DNA of 64,000 nt from Tenrec ecaudatus (taxonomy: Eukaryota > Chordata > Mammalia > Afrosoricida > Tenrecidae). Each line of letters begins with the position of its first letter. The first letter of the stretch is position 1. The translations under genes and the position numbers were made by a program. The stretch lies in assembly GCF_050624435.1 (NCBI RefSeq), contig NC_134535.1, forward strand, positions 121,259,731 through 121,323,730, in the 5' to 3' direction. A model generated the notes under the pieces. It was given only the letters and a program-made list of their open reading frames with translations, searched no databases and was not told the DNA's origin. Below are positions 1-10,808 of the stretch, piece by piece.

Positions 1-53
1 AACCCCACATGTGTTTACTGGCTAGGTTGGCACAATAAACTTTAACTCTCTCA
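1..53 (+). mobile_element. 3' end of a MaLR-like LTR
   Basis: The first 53 bases match the terminal segment of the LTR family seen intact at 5385-5898, including the cacaataaact stretch and a terminal CA. The rest of the copy lies left of the window. Confidence 0.7.
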
Positions 54-1476
54 GAAACCCTTGTATTAGAGTTTAAATTCTAAGTACTTGGTTTGTGGAA
101 GACTACTGTTTACAGTGAAAACCGTATCCTTTTAGGGTTCTGTTATAAATTCAGTCTCCACTGAGTTTATTCTGACTATAATTGGGCCCTCAAGAAGAAT
201 CGGAACTACATCCTGGATCTCTTAGAACACTGACCACAATAAAAGAGAGTGAAATGGTTAAGAATGTGTATCAGGGTTTAGGGTATTTTTTTTCCATTGA
301 TGTTGAAACTAACATATTAAAAAAAAAGGTTTTATGTGTTTGAAGACTCAGGTTTGCATTTGAAGACTATTTCCAGACCTTAGTCTGAGAGTGCAAATGC
401 TGTCTGTCATAGAGGAGCATTGTGTCCTGGAGATTTTCTTTTCCACTTCAAAGGGTCCGCAGGTCATGTGACATAAAGTGAGTATGTGGCATATGCAGAT
501 CACAGTGCCTTCTGTCAGAACACAGCAATATGTCATCGCAGCTGGGTGCGCTGTGGATGTCTGAACCTCTTACCAAATCATCTTGTCTTCACTAGATTCG
601 TCAAGAAGTCATCATTTGAATAGAAGTAATTATTGTGAAACCTTAATGGTGGTTTTGAGTTTAAATGTTTTCTTCTGAACTACAATGTAAAGCAAAGCTG
701 CTTTTAAAGCAACTTTATTTACTTTTACTTCCATGGCAATTATGTTCACCTCTTTTGGTGGGGAAATTTCATTGTATTTAATAAACGCTTGTTATTTTAA
801 AACAGGTGAATGTCTCCATGGACCCTACCTTTAACACGACAGTGCCAGGTTCAAGAGCTCATTTTCCAGTCAGTGTTGTGAAGCTAAGGTTATGAGGCTC
901 AAAAAAAGAGGTGTTTCTTTTATGCTGAATTGTAAGTAGTGGGAAGGACAACTCCTTTAGTAAATCACACACAAGGATGATACACAATTTGGAAGAAGAC
1001 GGAGCTTTAAGCTCTGCTCTGTGAGAAGGATATGTACATAGCACCTAAAACCGTGAACTTCTTCAAGGAGGTGGTTTTTCCAAGTTGAGTTCAAGTTCAT
1101 AAGGTGTGGACATCTGGTACAAAGTGATTGAAGTCTAAATTAAAAACAGTGCTTTTTGCTCCTATCTTTGTGGTTGGCAGTAGTAATGTGGGAATGTTGC
1201 TCTTGCTCATTACATGTTTTGCTCATTAAATTTGCTCAAGGCAATTTTTCTGTATAAAATAGTTCTATAATATTCTTTTTGTGTCAGACTATCTATTTTA
1301 TTCTTTGAAAAAGGAGATGCATAAGAGGATGTGAATGGGAACCAAGGAGACTTTTTTCAACTTTGGAGGTTGAAAGGAGGCTCAAGCCCAGCTACAACCA
1401 GAGGGAAACAGAGTCTAAGGAGGCATCTGAAAGGCTTGAATGGAAGAATAGAAGATGAGGTGGGAGAATCGAGCGT
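54..1476. other. Anonymous AT-rich intergenic DNA
   Basis: I recognise no gene, RNA or repeat here. The open frames are short (about 60 codons) and look random. Confidence 0.5.
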
Positions 1477-2412
1477 TTGGGAACCTAGTTTCTTTCTTTT
1501 TAAAAAAATCATTTGTGGGGTAGGGTTCATACAATTCTTATCACAATCCATACATACATCCATTGTGTTAAGCACATTTATACATTTGTTGCCATCATCA
1601 TTCTCAAAACATTTTCTTTCTACTTGTAAAGGCGAAACTGAGGAACAGGGAGGAAGACAGACATGACAGGACAAGGGAGAGCAGAAACAGAAATAGCTTT
1701 ATTAGGTGGAGGAGCTCCCGGACAGAGGAGGTTCCGTGACCTAGGCCAACAGTCAGGAAAGTCGTACTCAGCAGCTGGGGGCGAGGGTTTTAAAGGGGTG
1801 GTGAGGAATGCAGGGCAATTAGCATATGGGGCCTGCTTGTTGACTCCTTGCTGCTTTCTTTGAACCTGGAGCATCTGGTCTCACCTGTTATCTTATCTGG
1901 CGCCCTCTGCTGCTGACCCTTGGGATGTTCAGGAAAGCACATGCAGAGTCCAAACCTGCTTTAGCTTAGTCCATACGGGGGCTGCCTAGTTCAGACCCGA
2001 CCCAAACACTACTTGAACCCTTGGTATCAGCTCCTCATTTTTTCCAGTCCTCCCCCACTGAACCCTTCATAATTTATAAATTATTTCATGTCTTCCACTG
2101 ATCAATGTCTCCCTTCACCCACTTTTCTGCTGTCCATCCCCTGTAGGTCATTGTGATTGGTTTTCCCTTCCTACGCCCACTTACTCCCACTTATCCCCAC
2201 TTACCGCTTACCCTCCTGATATTGCTACTCTCAATATTGGTCCTGAGGGGTTTATCTGTCCTGGATTCCCTGTATTTCCAGCTCTTATCTGTATCCGTGT
2301 ACATGCTCTGGTCTAGCCGGATTTATAAGGTAGAATTGGGGTCATGATGGTGGGAGGAAGCATTAAAGAACTAGAGGAAAGTTGTGTTTTTCAGTAGTTG
2401 GGAACCTAGTTT
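1477..2412 (-). mobile_element. 5'-truncated L1 3' end with 15-bp TSD
   Basis: This is an antisense copy of the L1 3' UTR found repeatedly in the window, starting with the complement of its A-rich tail and the conserved tcttatcacaatccatacat block. A perfect 15-bp TSD (ttgggaacctagttt) lies at 1477-1491 and 2398-2412, which proves one target-primed insertion. A solo LTR at 1625-2008 splits the element. Confidence 0.9.
1625..2008 (-). mobile_element. Solo LTR (384 bp) nested in L1
   Basis: The segment begins TG and ends CA, and is flanked by a 5-bp TSD, ctact, at 1620-1624 and 2009-2013. Removing it rejoins the L1 sequence. Read on the minus strand it has a TATA-like TTTAAAA and an AATAAA signal about 70 bp before the end, so the LTR points leftward. 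The family is not identified. The TSD length fits ERVL-like integrases better than class I (4 bp) or most class II (6 bp). Confidence 0.85.
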
Positions 2413-4387
2413 ATAAGAATTTTAATTTATAAGCTAGGAGCACTTTTGTGTTTCATTGAACATTAACAAGAGGCATTGTTCTTTTGGTGGTGTTTTTTAT
2501 TGTACAAGTTGGGCTCATTTTGTTGCTGTAGGATGATGAATTTGCAATGAGGAAATTGTGGGAGAAAAGACATTTAACCTTAATGCCTTTCTACCATTCT
2601 TCCCATGTTTACAATTATGTCTGCATTCTTTCTCCTTCTACCCATCTCCCTTTCTGCTCCCTCTCAGCCGAAGGTTTGCTAACTTGGTTGTTTAGGACTA
2701 AGAATATTAGGATTTTTAAGAGGCCGTGTAACAAAGAGAGCTCTGGTTCTTTCAGAATTCAAGCACACTGCGGCTCTTGAGCGCTCACTTCCTGGAATGC
2801 ATTCCATTTGGGTTCATTCCTTTGAGGCAGTCCATGCATGAAGGGTGACGTGCCCCACCTTTAGCCTAAACAATGGGCATTCAAAATCACTCTGATGAAC
2901 TTCAGAAGGCAGACCTGCTTCTGAATGGTCACACCTTGAGAAATTCATGGAATAGTTGTGCACTGCACACAAAGGGTCAGCGTCCACACCAACTACTTCA
3001 GATGTTCTTTAAATGTTCGGTGAAGTCTTACAGGATGCACAATTACCTTATTGAAATGCTGTATTTGCACTGGGCACCATGTATCCTCAGCACACTCAAA
3101 CTGCGAAGAGCAAATGAAGATTGGCAAATCTAAGGCAATAAGATGTGATTGATTCAAAGGCTGTTCAAGGGAACCTCAGAAAGAAAAAGAATGAGGAAAA
3201 GTAAAGCAGTGCATGGTTCATGAGGACAGACATGTGCATAGTGACAGACTTGTCAGTATTCTGAGATAAATCAGAGAAGTATCTATGCGCACAAACAACA
3301 CTGGCAAAGGATTATAGGAACTGATATATACACCTATTTTTACTTATTCACGATCTCATTATCTGACACTTTGCATTACAAAAGTAAAAATAATTATTAG
3401 ACTATTCTGTGCATTACTGACATATATATGACCGTAATGGATGATAAGGATAACAATGATTTGATAACGAAGATTATATGTCATCATGGCTGGGCCATGT
3501 TCCTCAGTGGCTTCACAGTTACATAATGATTGTAATCTGGCAGTTATATAATGCATAGTGCTTTCTCCATTTTGTGATCTGGTGTATTCACCCTGCATTT
3601 TTCTGTACTGCTGACTTTGTCATAAGAACCGTGACCTCTGAAACCTAACTACGTAGACAGTGAGTGGTGTAGGAAAACAAACACAAGTGACAAGCGCTTT
3701 AACTTGGAGCAATTCATGGAGTGTTATGAGTAACTCTGTTAAAAACATGATTTCTTCCACCTTGTTCTGACTTTGGTTCCTAACTCTGTATTAACTACAA
3801 CCCCAAGGCATTGTGTTTTTCTTTGGGCCACTGTTCTTTAAAAGAAGCTCCTAGTCATGAACCCTGAGGCAGAGATCTCAGAGGCTTAAATAACATTGAA
3901 GATCACCATGCCTCATGTTACCAGTTAACAATACTTCCTTTAACAAGGCTCACTTCTCAATCTATTGGAACCTGGCTTGAACTCCTATCAATTGTATGTC
4001 CCCATGAATAACACAGCCATACCAATCGTGTATAATGTGAATAGTGTGCTTAGGAAACAAAACTTGTGGAGGTTTAGACATTTGGGGGTAAAAACATGTA
4101 ACGTGCATGTTACTTGTGTAAAGATACAGTAGTCTATCGGCACTTCACTGGAAACATCACTGAGCTTCTTCACGTGGCCGGAGCACTTTGTCTGCAAGTG
4201 GAGATGGCGGTGATGGATGGTTTCTGATCGCTGCACCAATGGGCTTGCCTGCATATAAGCCAACAAATGCAGCTGCTTGCTGAAAGGTCACTATGAAGAC
4301 ACCTCAGATGGCAAGCTGTGAGGACAAAGCTGTTCGCTCCTTAGGTAAATGGGACAGGACCACCACCTTCCATGGTTCAAGGCTGTG
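2413..4387. other. Anonymous intergenic DNA
   Basis: About 2 kb without a recognisable gene or repeat. Reading frames stay below 95 codons and none resembles a known family. Confidence 0.5.
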
Positions 4388-4391
4388 GGAA

Positions 4392-4841
4392 TGTTAGATT
4401 TCCCAGGGGAGAGTTATACCTTGGTCCATGACTCCGTGTGAGAAAGAATTCACACCCAAACCTGGTTTGTGATCCAAGTGAGTTTTATGAGAGTTAAAAG
4501 AAGTTTCAGGTTTACACAGGCACCCACAGGGCCCCTTACCCCATGCAGTCTGCCTGGAAGCTGCTCAGAAAGTCACACGGTTGGCTCCAGGCTCCTGTCT
4601 TTTTCAATTATTCCGCAGGGAGGCACGGTGGACAACCCTGGTCGACCCCATTAGCTGAATTGAATTTACCTGGTCTAGCTGGGCCAAACCAGGTGCAGCG
4701 CCCACCCAGGTATACCTCCCCTTCCTGGCCGGAAGCCTGAACCTCTGAGCATGTGCAGTATATCACTCCTTCTTGGCTGGTAGCTTAGACCTCTGAGCAT
4801 GCGTAATGGACGCCCCAGTCCCTAAGCTAAACTACCTAATA
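4392..4841 (-). repeat. 3' LTR of the provirus
   Basis: It aligns over its whole length with 12035-12437, with roughly one mismatch per 8-10 bases by eye. It carries an extra tandem unit of about 49 bp (about 4704-4752 and 4753-4801) that the 5' LTR lacks. Its minus-strand start reads TA rather than TG, which suggests a point change. Confidence 0.9.
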
Positions 4842-4856
4842 TTTCCCCCCTGAAGA
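4842..4856 (-). other. Polypurine tract (PPT)
   Basis: On the minus strand the purine run caggggggaaa directly abuts the start of the 3' LTR. This is the normal place for the plus-strand primer of reverse transcription. Confidence 0.8.
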
Positions 4857-5122
4857 GATATGGACCCAAATCTTTGGGGGTACTGAGCGATGACATCTCT
4901 AGCTACTTCCTGCTGACAAAAGGGGTGAAGTAGGGCTTGGGGTCCATACCCTTCCTACTCTATTGGAAGGGGTTGTCCATTCAGGACCCAGGATGGATAA
5001 GGTTGAGGTGGGCCAGGCACTGGTGGTCCTGAAGCTGGCATACTTGCTTCAGAGACCCTGGTAACCTGAGAAGTTAGGCATGAGTGTTGGTTCACTGTAA
5101 ACACAGGAACAGGGTAAAACAT
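4857..5122 (-). other. Provirus 3' region without recognisable env
   Basis: About 265 bp separate the integrase C-terminus from the PPT. I see no surface or transmembrane envelope motifs. A full env is about 1.5-2 kb, so it was deleted or never present in this copy. Confidence 0.6.
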
Positions 5123-5384
5123 TCACTGCCTTAAAGGCTGTGAGGGGTCTGAGGTAGAATCATCTGTATAGCCCTCATCTGACCTGGGGTGGTGATGAAA
5201 TGCCATCCTAAGACTGTGTAATGGCTCACAGGAGTAATCGTCTGCAGTCTCTGCCTCAGAGGGGTCCGATGGTGACGGTTTCCAGAGATTCACTCGTTTA
5301 TGGTGGATCCAAGCATTCTGCTCTGGAATTTTGACAGCAGGGGAGGTAGAGAGAATTACTGGCAAAGGTCCCTTCCAGACTGGC
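5123..5384 (-). pseudogene. Integrase C-terminal domain remnant
   Basis: Minus-strand reading shows a WKGP.. motif followed about 27 residues later by AWIHHKRVN. This is the SH3-like C-terminal DNA-binding domain and end of gammaretroviral integrases. It is separated from the integrase core by the MaLR LTR that begins at 5385. The 5' end of the open frame here is LTR sequence read through by chance. Confidence 0.8.
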
Positions 5385-5898
5385 TGTGTTAGTCTGGGTA
5401 CTTTAGAGAAACAAATCCACAGAAACTCATGTATAAGAGACAGCATTATATAAAGGTTACAAGCACATCAAGAAAATATCCCAATCCAGTGCTGCCCAAG
5501 CCCTCAAGTCCAACATTAACCCATATGTCCAACACCAATCCACAAAGTCCTCTTCCATCTCACAAAACAGACGTAATGATGCCGACTGCAGGAGGAAAGC
5601 CAAGTCAGTGAATGTGTAAGCATCTCAGAGCTGGCAGGGGTACCACGTGGGTGCTCCAGCACCCAGGATCTGCATCGTGGTAGGTCCATGTGGCTTCTCC
5701 TCAGGGATGTCTTGCAGGAAGTGAGCCTTGCCAGCTGAAGCAGGGAACTGGCTAAGGCAGCTGCACCCTGTTCCGACCATCAGAAAGCAAGAAACCTGAG
5801 AACTAGAAAGGCGAGGCTCACTGAGACATTTATCCCTCCACCCTTCAATTAACCCCACGTGTGTTTAATCGGCCAGGTTGGCACAATAGACTACCTCA
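5385..5898 (+). mobile_element. MaLR-like solo LTR (514 bp) in proviral pol
   Basis: It begins tgtgttagtctggg and ends in CA, flanked by a 5-bp TSD (ctggc) at 5380-5384 and 5899-5903. It interrupts the integrase, so it is younger than the provirus. The start resembles ERVL-MaLR LTRs (the agagaaacaaat block). The family recurs at 1-53, 16624-17098, 29009-29517, 34110-35119 and 47998-49005. Confidence 0.9.
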
Positions 5899-5903
5899 CT
5901 GGC

Positions 5904-6740
5904 TGAAGCTGGGAATTAGGGAGCCCTTCCTTCCAAGTTTTTATAAGAACTAGGTGTCCTGGCTGGCACAAGGATGGTAACTTTTCTTCCCCTTGGGTCT
6001 GAGTGAGCCCACACTGATGGACTGCCTCCTGACACTGGGCTAGTTCGTGACCTATTGCTGTAGTAAGGCTCCCTCAGAGTCGATAGCTGGCTCTGTGATA
6101 AGAAAAGGCCGCCCATATAGAACTTCACAGAGGCTCAAATATGTAGGTTGCCGTGGCGCAATCCTAAAACATAACAGAACAATGGGCAGTGCATCTTTAT
6201 AGCTCATCTGAGTTTCTTGTGTCGGCTTTCTGAGGGTTAACTTCAGGCGTTGGTTAATTCTCTCTACCTGCCCCGAAGACTGAGGCCTCCTGGCACAGTG
6301 GAGACAGTAGGTTATTCCCAAGTGTTGGGAGACTGCCTGAATGATTTGGGAGATGAAAGCAGGCCTGCTATCACTCTGCAGTGATTTGAAAAGCCCAAAT
6401 CAAGGAATTACTTCCTGAAGTAATTTTGTAGCCACTTCATGAGCCTTCTCAGTTCAGGTGGGATATGCTTAAATCTACCCAGAAAAGGTGTCTATAAACA
6501 CCAGAAGATACTTAAATCCCCGGACAGTGGGAACCTGGGTAAAATCTATCTGCCAATCTTCCTCAGGGTCAGATCCCTTGCACTGGACAGGTTGAGCAAA
6601 GTGACTTCTGAGCACCCCTTGGGGCTGTTGGTATGACAGGTGAGACAATGGGAAGTTCCTGACCTGATGGTTGAGGTTAATATGGACCCACAGAACTGCT
6701 GAGTGAGCAGGATCAAGGAGGGTTTATGGCCAAGGTGAGT
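5904..6740 (-). pseudogene. Integrase zinc-binding and core domains, decayed
   Basis: In minus order there is a His-rich segment ending in CLTCH (HHCC zinc finger, about 6740-6630), then a core start DFTQVPT (first catalytic Asp). Next is an SDSRPAF segment, where a DNGPAF-type motif is usual, and a downstream SSGQVERINQ segment retaining the Glu region (about 6270). Frames shift at least twice, and a stop breaks the segment before the second Asp. It would normally insert viral DNA into the host genome. This copy is dead. Confidence 0.85.
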
Positions 6741-6899
6741 GGTATTGTGGAAGGCTTTCACGACTTTCCTCTGGAACCTTTGTGGCAAGAGGAGCTTGTT
6801 GTCCTTCTCCCACCATCCATCAGGTCGAAGGCAGAATTCTTGTGTCTTTACTTGTTCCACTTCGTCTAGTGAGTAATATGGAAGAGGGAGCTGATTTGG

Positions 6900-7440
6900 A
6901 GGAATGAGGGCATTTATGGAGGCTGAGGGGCCAGTGCCCAAGGCTGCCTGTCTGGTGGCCTTATCAGCGACTCTGTTGCCCACAACGACTTCCGAGTCCC
7001 CCTTCTGGTGCCCTTGGCAGTACACTACTGCCACTTCAGCTGGTTTTTGGACAGCTTCGAAGAGTGCCTTGATCTGGTTCCCATACTTAATGGGGCTTCC
7101 CTGAGTGGTGAGATATCCTCTTTCCTGCCAGATAGAAGAGTGGATGTGGAGAACCAGAAACCCAGTAAATAACATTAGTTTCTTCCCCTCTGCTAGTTCA
7201 AGGCCCCAGGTTAAGGCTGTGAGTTCAGCCAGCTGGCTGAAGGTCCCTTGAGCAGGGGATTGGCTTCAATGACTTGGTCAAGAGAGACAATGGCATTACC
7301 TGCCTTGCGCACTCTCTCAATCACAAAGCTGCCTCCATCTGAGAACCACACACAGTCTGCTGCCACCTGCGGTTGGTTTTTGAGATCTGGTCATAGCAAG
7401 TTATTAGTAGACAGCAGCTCAAAGCAGGAATGAAGGGGTA
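6900..7440 (-). pseudogene. RNase H domain remnant
   Basis: Minus-strand reading shows a WFSDGGSF segment near 7323-7345, carrying the first catalytic Asp of retroviral RNase H. A downstream block contains HIHSSIWQERGYLTTQG and CQGHQKGDS (His motif) followed by NRVADKA. The order and spacing match the C-terminal RNase H of gammaretroviral pol. The domain is split over at least two frames. Confidence 0.85.
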
Positions 7441-9154
7441 TAATGCCCTCCTCTGGATCAGGGAGTAATGTGGCTGAATTAAGTGTGCTACAAGTCTGGA
7501 TAGTGACATCAGGGATTTCTATATGAACTTGGTACTTCAATAGGTGGTTATCAGAAAGCCAGCTATAGCCTTTAGCTTATAGCACTTCGGAGACTTTATG
7601 ATTAGTTAGGACGTCTAAAGTTCCCCCTATGGTGATCTTTACTGCCTCTTGGACCAAGAGGGCCACAGCAGCAATTGCTTGTAGACAAGATGGCCAGCCT
7701 GCTGAGGTAGGATCTAACCTCTCTGATAGGTAGGCCATTGACTGAGGCTGAGGTCCTAGCTTCTGGACCAGCACTCCCAGAACTACCCCCTTTCTCTCAT
7801 GAGCATACAGGAAAAACTTCTTTGCAGGGTCTGGGACCCCCACACTGGAGCTTGAAACAGAAGAGTCTTAATCTGGTTTACTGCTTCCCTCCGCTCCATA
7901 GCCCACACATCACTCCTCCTTTTCAGGTTCTCATATAGGGGTTTTGCTAGGAGTCCATAGTTAGGAATCCAGATTCTACCAAACCCTATGAGGCCTAGAA
8001 ATGCCCGCCATTGCTTCTGCATTTCTAGCTCAGGCAGCTCCATAATTGCCCTTACTCGTTCTGAGGAAAGCCCTTTCTTTCCTTTGGATAAAACTGGTCC
8101 TACATGCGTTACCTCCTGTTACACTAGCTGGAGACTTTTTTTTAAATTAATAAATATTTTTATTGGGGCTCATACAACTCTTATCACAATCCATACATAC
8201 ATCAATTGAGCAAAGCTCCCTTATACATTTGCTGCCCTCGTCATTCTTTTTCTTCTTCTTTTTTTACATTTTATTAGGGACTCACACAACTCTTATCACA
8301 ATCCATACATATACATACATCAATTGTATAAAGCACATCCATACATTCCCTGCCCCAATCATTCTCAAAGAATTCGCAACCTCTTTCTGCCAAGAAGTTT
8401 AGAACTTGTACTGGATGGGCAATGGACTGCTCCCCAGTGGCTGAGCAGATGAGGAGGACGTCTACATACTGTAGGACCATGCCCCTGTCTCGAGGAAGGC
8501 CAGCTAGATCCTGGCTTAGGGCTAGTCTGAACAAACGAGGACTTTATCGGAATCCCATTGGCAAAACAGTCCAACTGAGTTGCTGTGACTGCCCTTGCTC
8601 TAACTCCCACTCAAAGGCAAAAAGAAATTGGCACTGCTTGTCCAAGAGAATGCAGGAAAGGCATCCTTTAAGTCCAGGGCACTGTACCACTGTGTGGAGC
8701 GAGGGATTTCCCCTAGGAGGGTATAGGGGTTGGGCACTACTGGGTGCAGTGGGATCACTGCTTCATTTATTATCCTAAGGTCTTGGACCAGCCAATAAGA
8801 CCCATCTTGCTTTTTAACTGGTAATATTGGGGAGTTACAGGAGGAGTTAACAGGGACCAAAAGTCCATGTTGGAGGAACTTAATAATAAGGGGTTGTAAT
8901 CCTTTGCTGGCTTCAGGTTTCAAAGGATGCTGTTGCTGATGGGGAAACCGGGTAGGATCTTTTAGGAAAATCTTTACAGGGGTAGCATAATTAGCTTTAC
9001 CGGGGACTCTTGTGTCGCAAACTCCAGGGGTTATGGTTTGCTCCCACAGTTCCTGTGGGGGAATCCGTGGCTCCTCCACTGTGAGGAATATTTGGAAAGC
9101 TGTAGAGGGACAAGGATGAGGCCCAATGACTCTGCAGGTGTGTAGCTTGGACAA
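7441..9154 (-). pseudogene. Reverse transcriptase remnant, split by L1 tails
   Basis: From 9154 leftward the minus strand encodes the RT fingers and palm: a KQDGSYWLVQDLR block (about 8800), then PNPYTLL and the YSALDLKDAFP catalytic motif (about 8690). The second active-site box reads YVDV at about 8457-8468 instead of the usual YxDD, so a metal-binding Asp is lost. L1 tails at 8137-8371 interrupt the frame just after the LNFLAERG segment. Thumb and connection sequence continues at 8043-7577. The family copies viral RNA into DNA. This copy is inactive. Confidence 0.9.
8137..8371 (-). mobile_element. Two truncated L1 3' tails in tandem
   Basis: Two consecutive antisense copies of the same L1 3' end each start with a T-rich tract, near 8137 and 8255. 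Each then shows the cttatcacaatccatacat block. Together they interrupt the proviral reverse transcriptase. Exact TSDs were not resolved. Confidence 0.8.
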
Positions 9155-9199
9155 TATATCTCAGCATAGAGAGGAATTGGACATTCAGGGACTACAAGG

Positions 9200-9500
9200 A
9201 TGCTGTGAGAAAAATAGAAGTCATCCCATAGGCATCTGAGAGGTTCAGTAAAATGTTTAACTACAGGTTTTCCTAACACTCCCAGGTTGGAGCAAGTGTG
9301 GGGTGCCAGGAGTCCGGGGAAAGAGGTAAGGACAGATTAGATGGCCCTGGTATCTAAAAGTAAATTTACTGACCTACCTGCCATGTCGATGCTCACCCAG
9401 GGCTCCAGACCAGTAACAGCTATCTGATGCTGCTGGGTCGTCTGGAGCAGGTGCCTTCAATCATCCTCTGTTAGCAGATGTACGTTGACCTGTGGGTACC
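9200..9500 (-). pseudogene. Retroviral protease remnant
   Basis: A minus-strand segment at 9342-9365 reads LLDTRAI, at the position of the aspartic-protease LxDTGA motif. The active-site Gly is replaced by Arg. It lies between the gag zinc knuckle and RT, as expected. Stops and frame changes surround it. Confidence 0.7.
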
Positions 9501-9579
9501 CCTCCTCTAGGTTTATGGCCTTAGGACAGAGGCCAGCTCAGTGGCCGGTCTGCTTGCAATGGAAACGTGGCGTTCAAGG

Positions 9580-10808
9580 AAGCTTGTTCCAGTTAGGGCA
9601 GTTCCAAGCCCAATGACTTGGTCACCAGCAAATGTAGCACTTGGTACCTGGTTCAAAGGTCTGAGAAACCTGGGAAGCATTTGACGGGCGTCGGTTATCA
9701 AGTGCAGCCAATACCTGGGCATGCTGGATGTCCTTTCTTCTCTCCTTCTCCCGGGCCCGAACCTCCCCTTCCTGCTCCCTATTGTAAAAGGCCATATTAG
9801 CACAAGCAACCATCACCCCTAGGGTAGCTCCCTCAGGTTTCTGCACTCGTTTTTGGAGCTTCTTGCGAATGTCTGGTGCAGCCTGTGTGAGAAACTTGTC
9901 CCTGATTAAGACTTGCCCCACATAGGATTCTATATCGATAGCAGTATGATTCTTCGGGGCCCTTTAGCTTCTGTAAAAAGCTTACAGGAGGCTCTGTAGG
10001 CCCCTGGTGAATCGCTGTCACTTTGGCATAATTAATGGCCTTTTGCCTGCCTGACTTTAGTCCATTTGTGATGCACACCAGGAAATGTTCCCATGCCCAC
10101 TTGTCCTGAGACTCACTGTGATGCCAAGCAAGGTCAGTTAATGGTACAGCCGTTTCCCCTATGTGGTACTTTTCATTCATCACATGTAACCCTTCTGCAA
10201 ACTTCCTAGCACCTTTGAGCACTCATTCTTTCTCAAAGTCTGTCATCCTTTGTCCCAGTATGATCATTACATCTTTCAAGGTTAAATCAAAGGCTAGGGC
10301 GAGGTGCTGGAAATGCTCATGTACTGTTTGGGTTTGTTAGAGTAACTGCCGAAGTCATTTTTAATTTGCTTGAGTTCAATTACAGCAAAAGGCTTGTAAA
10401 CTGCCTGGGGACCAAATTCCCCTGCTGCCTCTACCACGAGTAGAACGTTCAGGGTTGTTTCAGGGATGGAGAAATAGTTTCCCCTAAATCCAGGGTCCCT
10501 TAGGGGGTCCTGAGTGCACTGGGAATGAAGGTCTCTCCTGCTCCCCAAAAGGAAAAATGCCCTAACATACGGCATCTCTGCCCAGTTCCCCATCATTCCA
10601 CAAAAATGTGCTAGCTGAATCAGGGTTGGAAGGGGAAGTGTACCATCCTAGGCCAGGATTCTCCTTTCTCTAAAAGATGATGTGGCCAAATACAGTTGCA
10701 AAATGAAATAAGTTTCTCTTTGTCCAGCCTCTCCAGATCAGATCTATTCCAATTGGAGAGGATACATCTGAGGGGGTAGTTCCTGGATATCGAACTGGTA
10801 AGTCCCAT
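9580..10808 (-). pseudogene. gag remnant (MA-CA-NC)
   Basis: The likely start is the ATG at 10808-10806, giving MGLTSS, a Gly-2 myristoylation-type N-terminus. Matrix-like blocks follow: PLRCILSNW, then LISFCNCIWP, and EMPYVRAFF in another frame at 10596-10294. The capsid segment at 10222-9833 includes KVTAIHQGPTEPPVSFLQKL, matching the C-terminal capsid domain of gammaretroviruses. The frame at 9921-9622 has DKFLTQAAPDIRKKLQK and ends in a CCHC zinc knuckle beginning CYIC. At least three frameshifts or stops break it. Gag would form the particle shell; this copy cannot. Confidence 0.88.

Noticed and set aside
4857-5122. env remnant
   Set aside because: Too short and without any recognisable surface or transmembrane motif.
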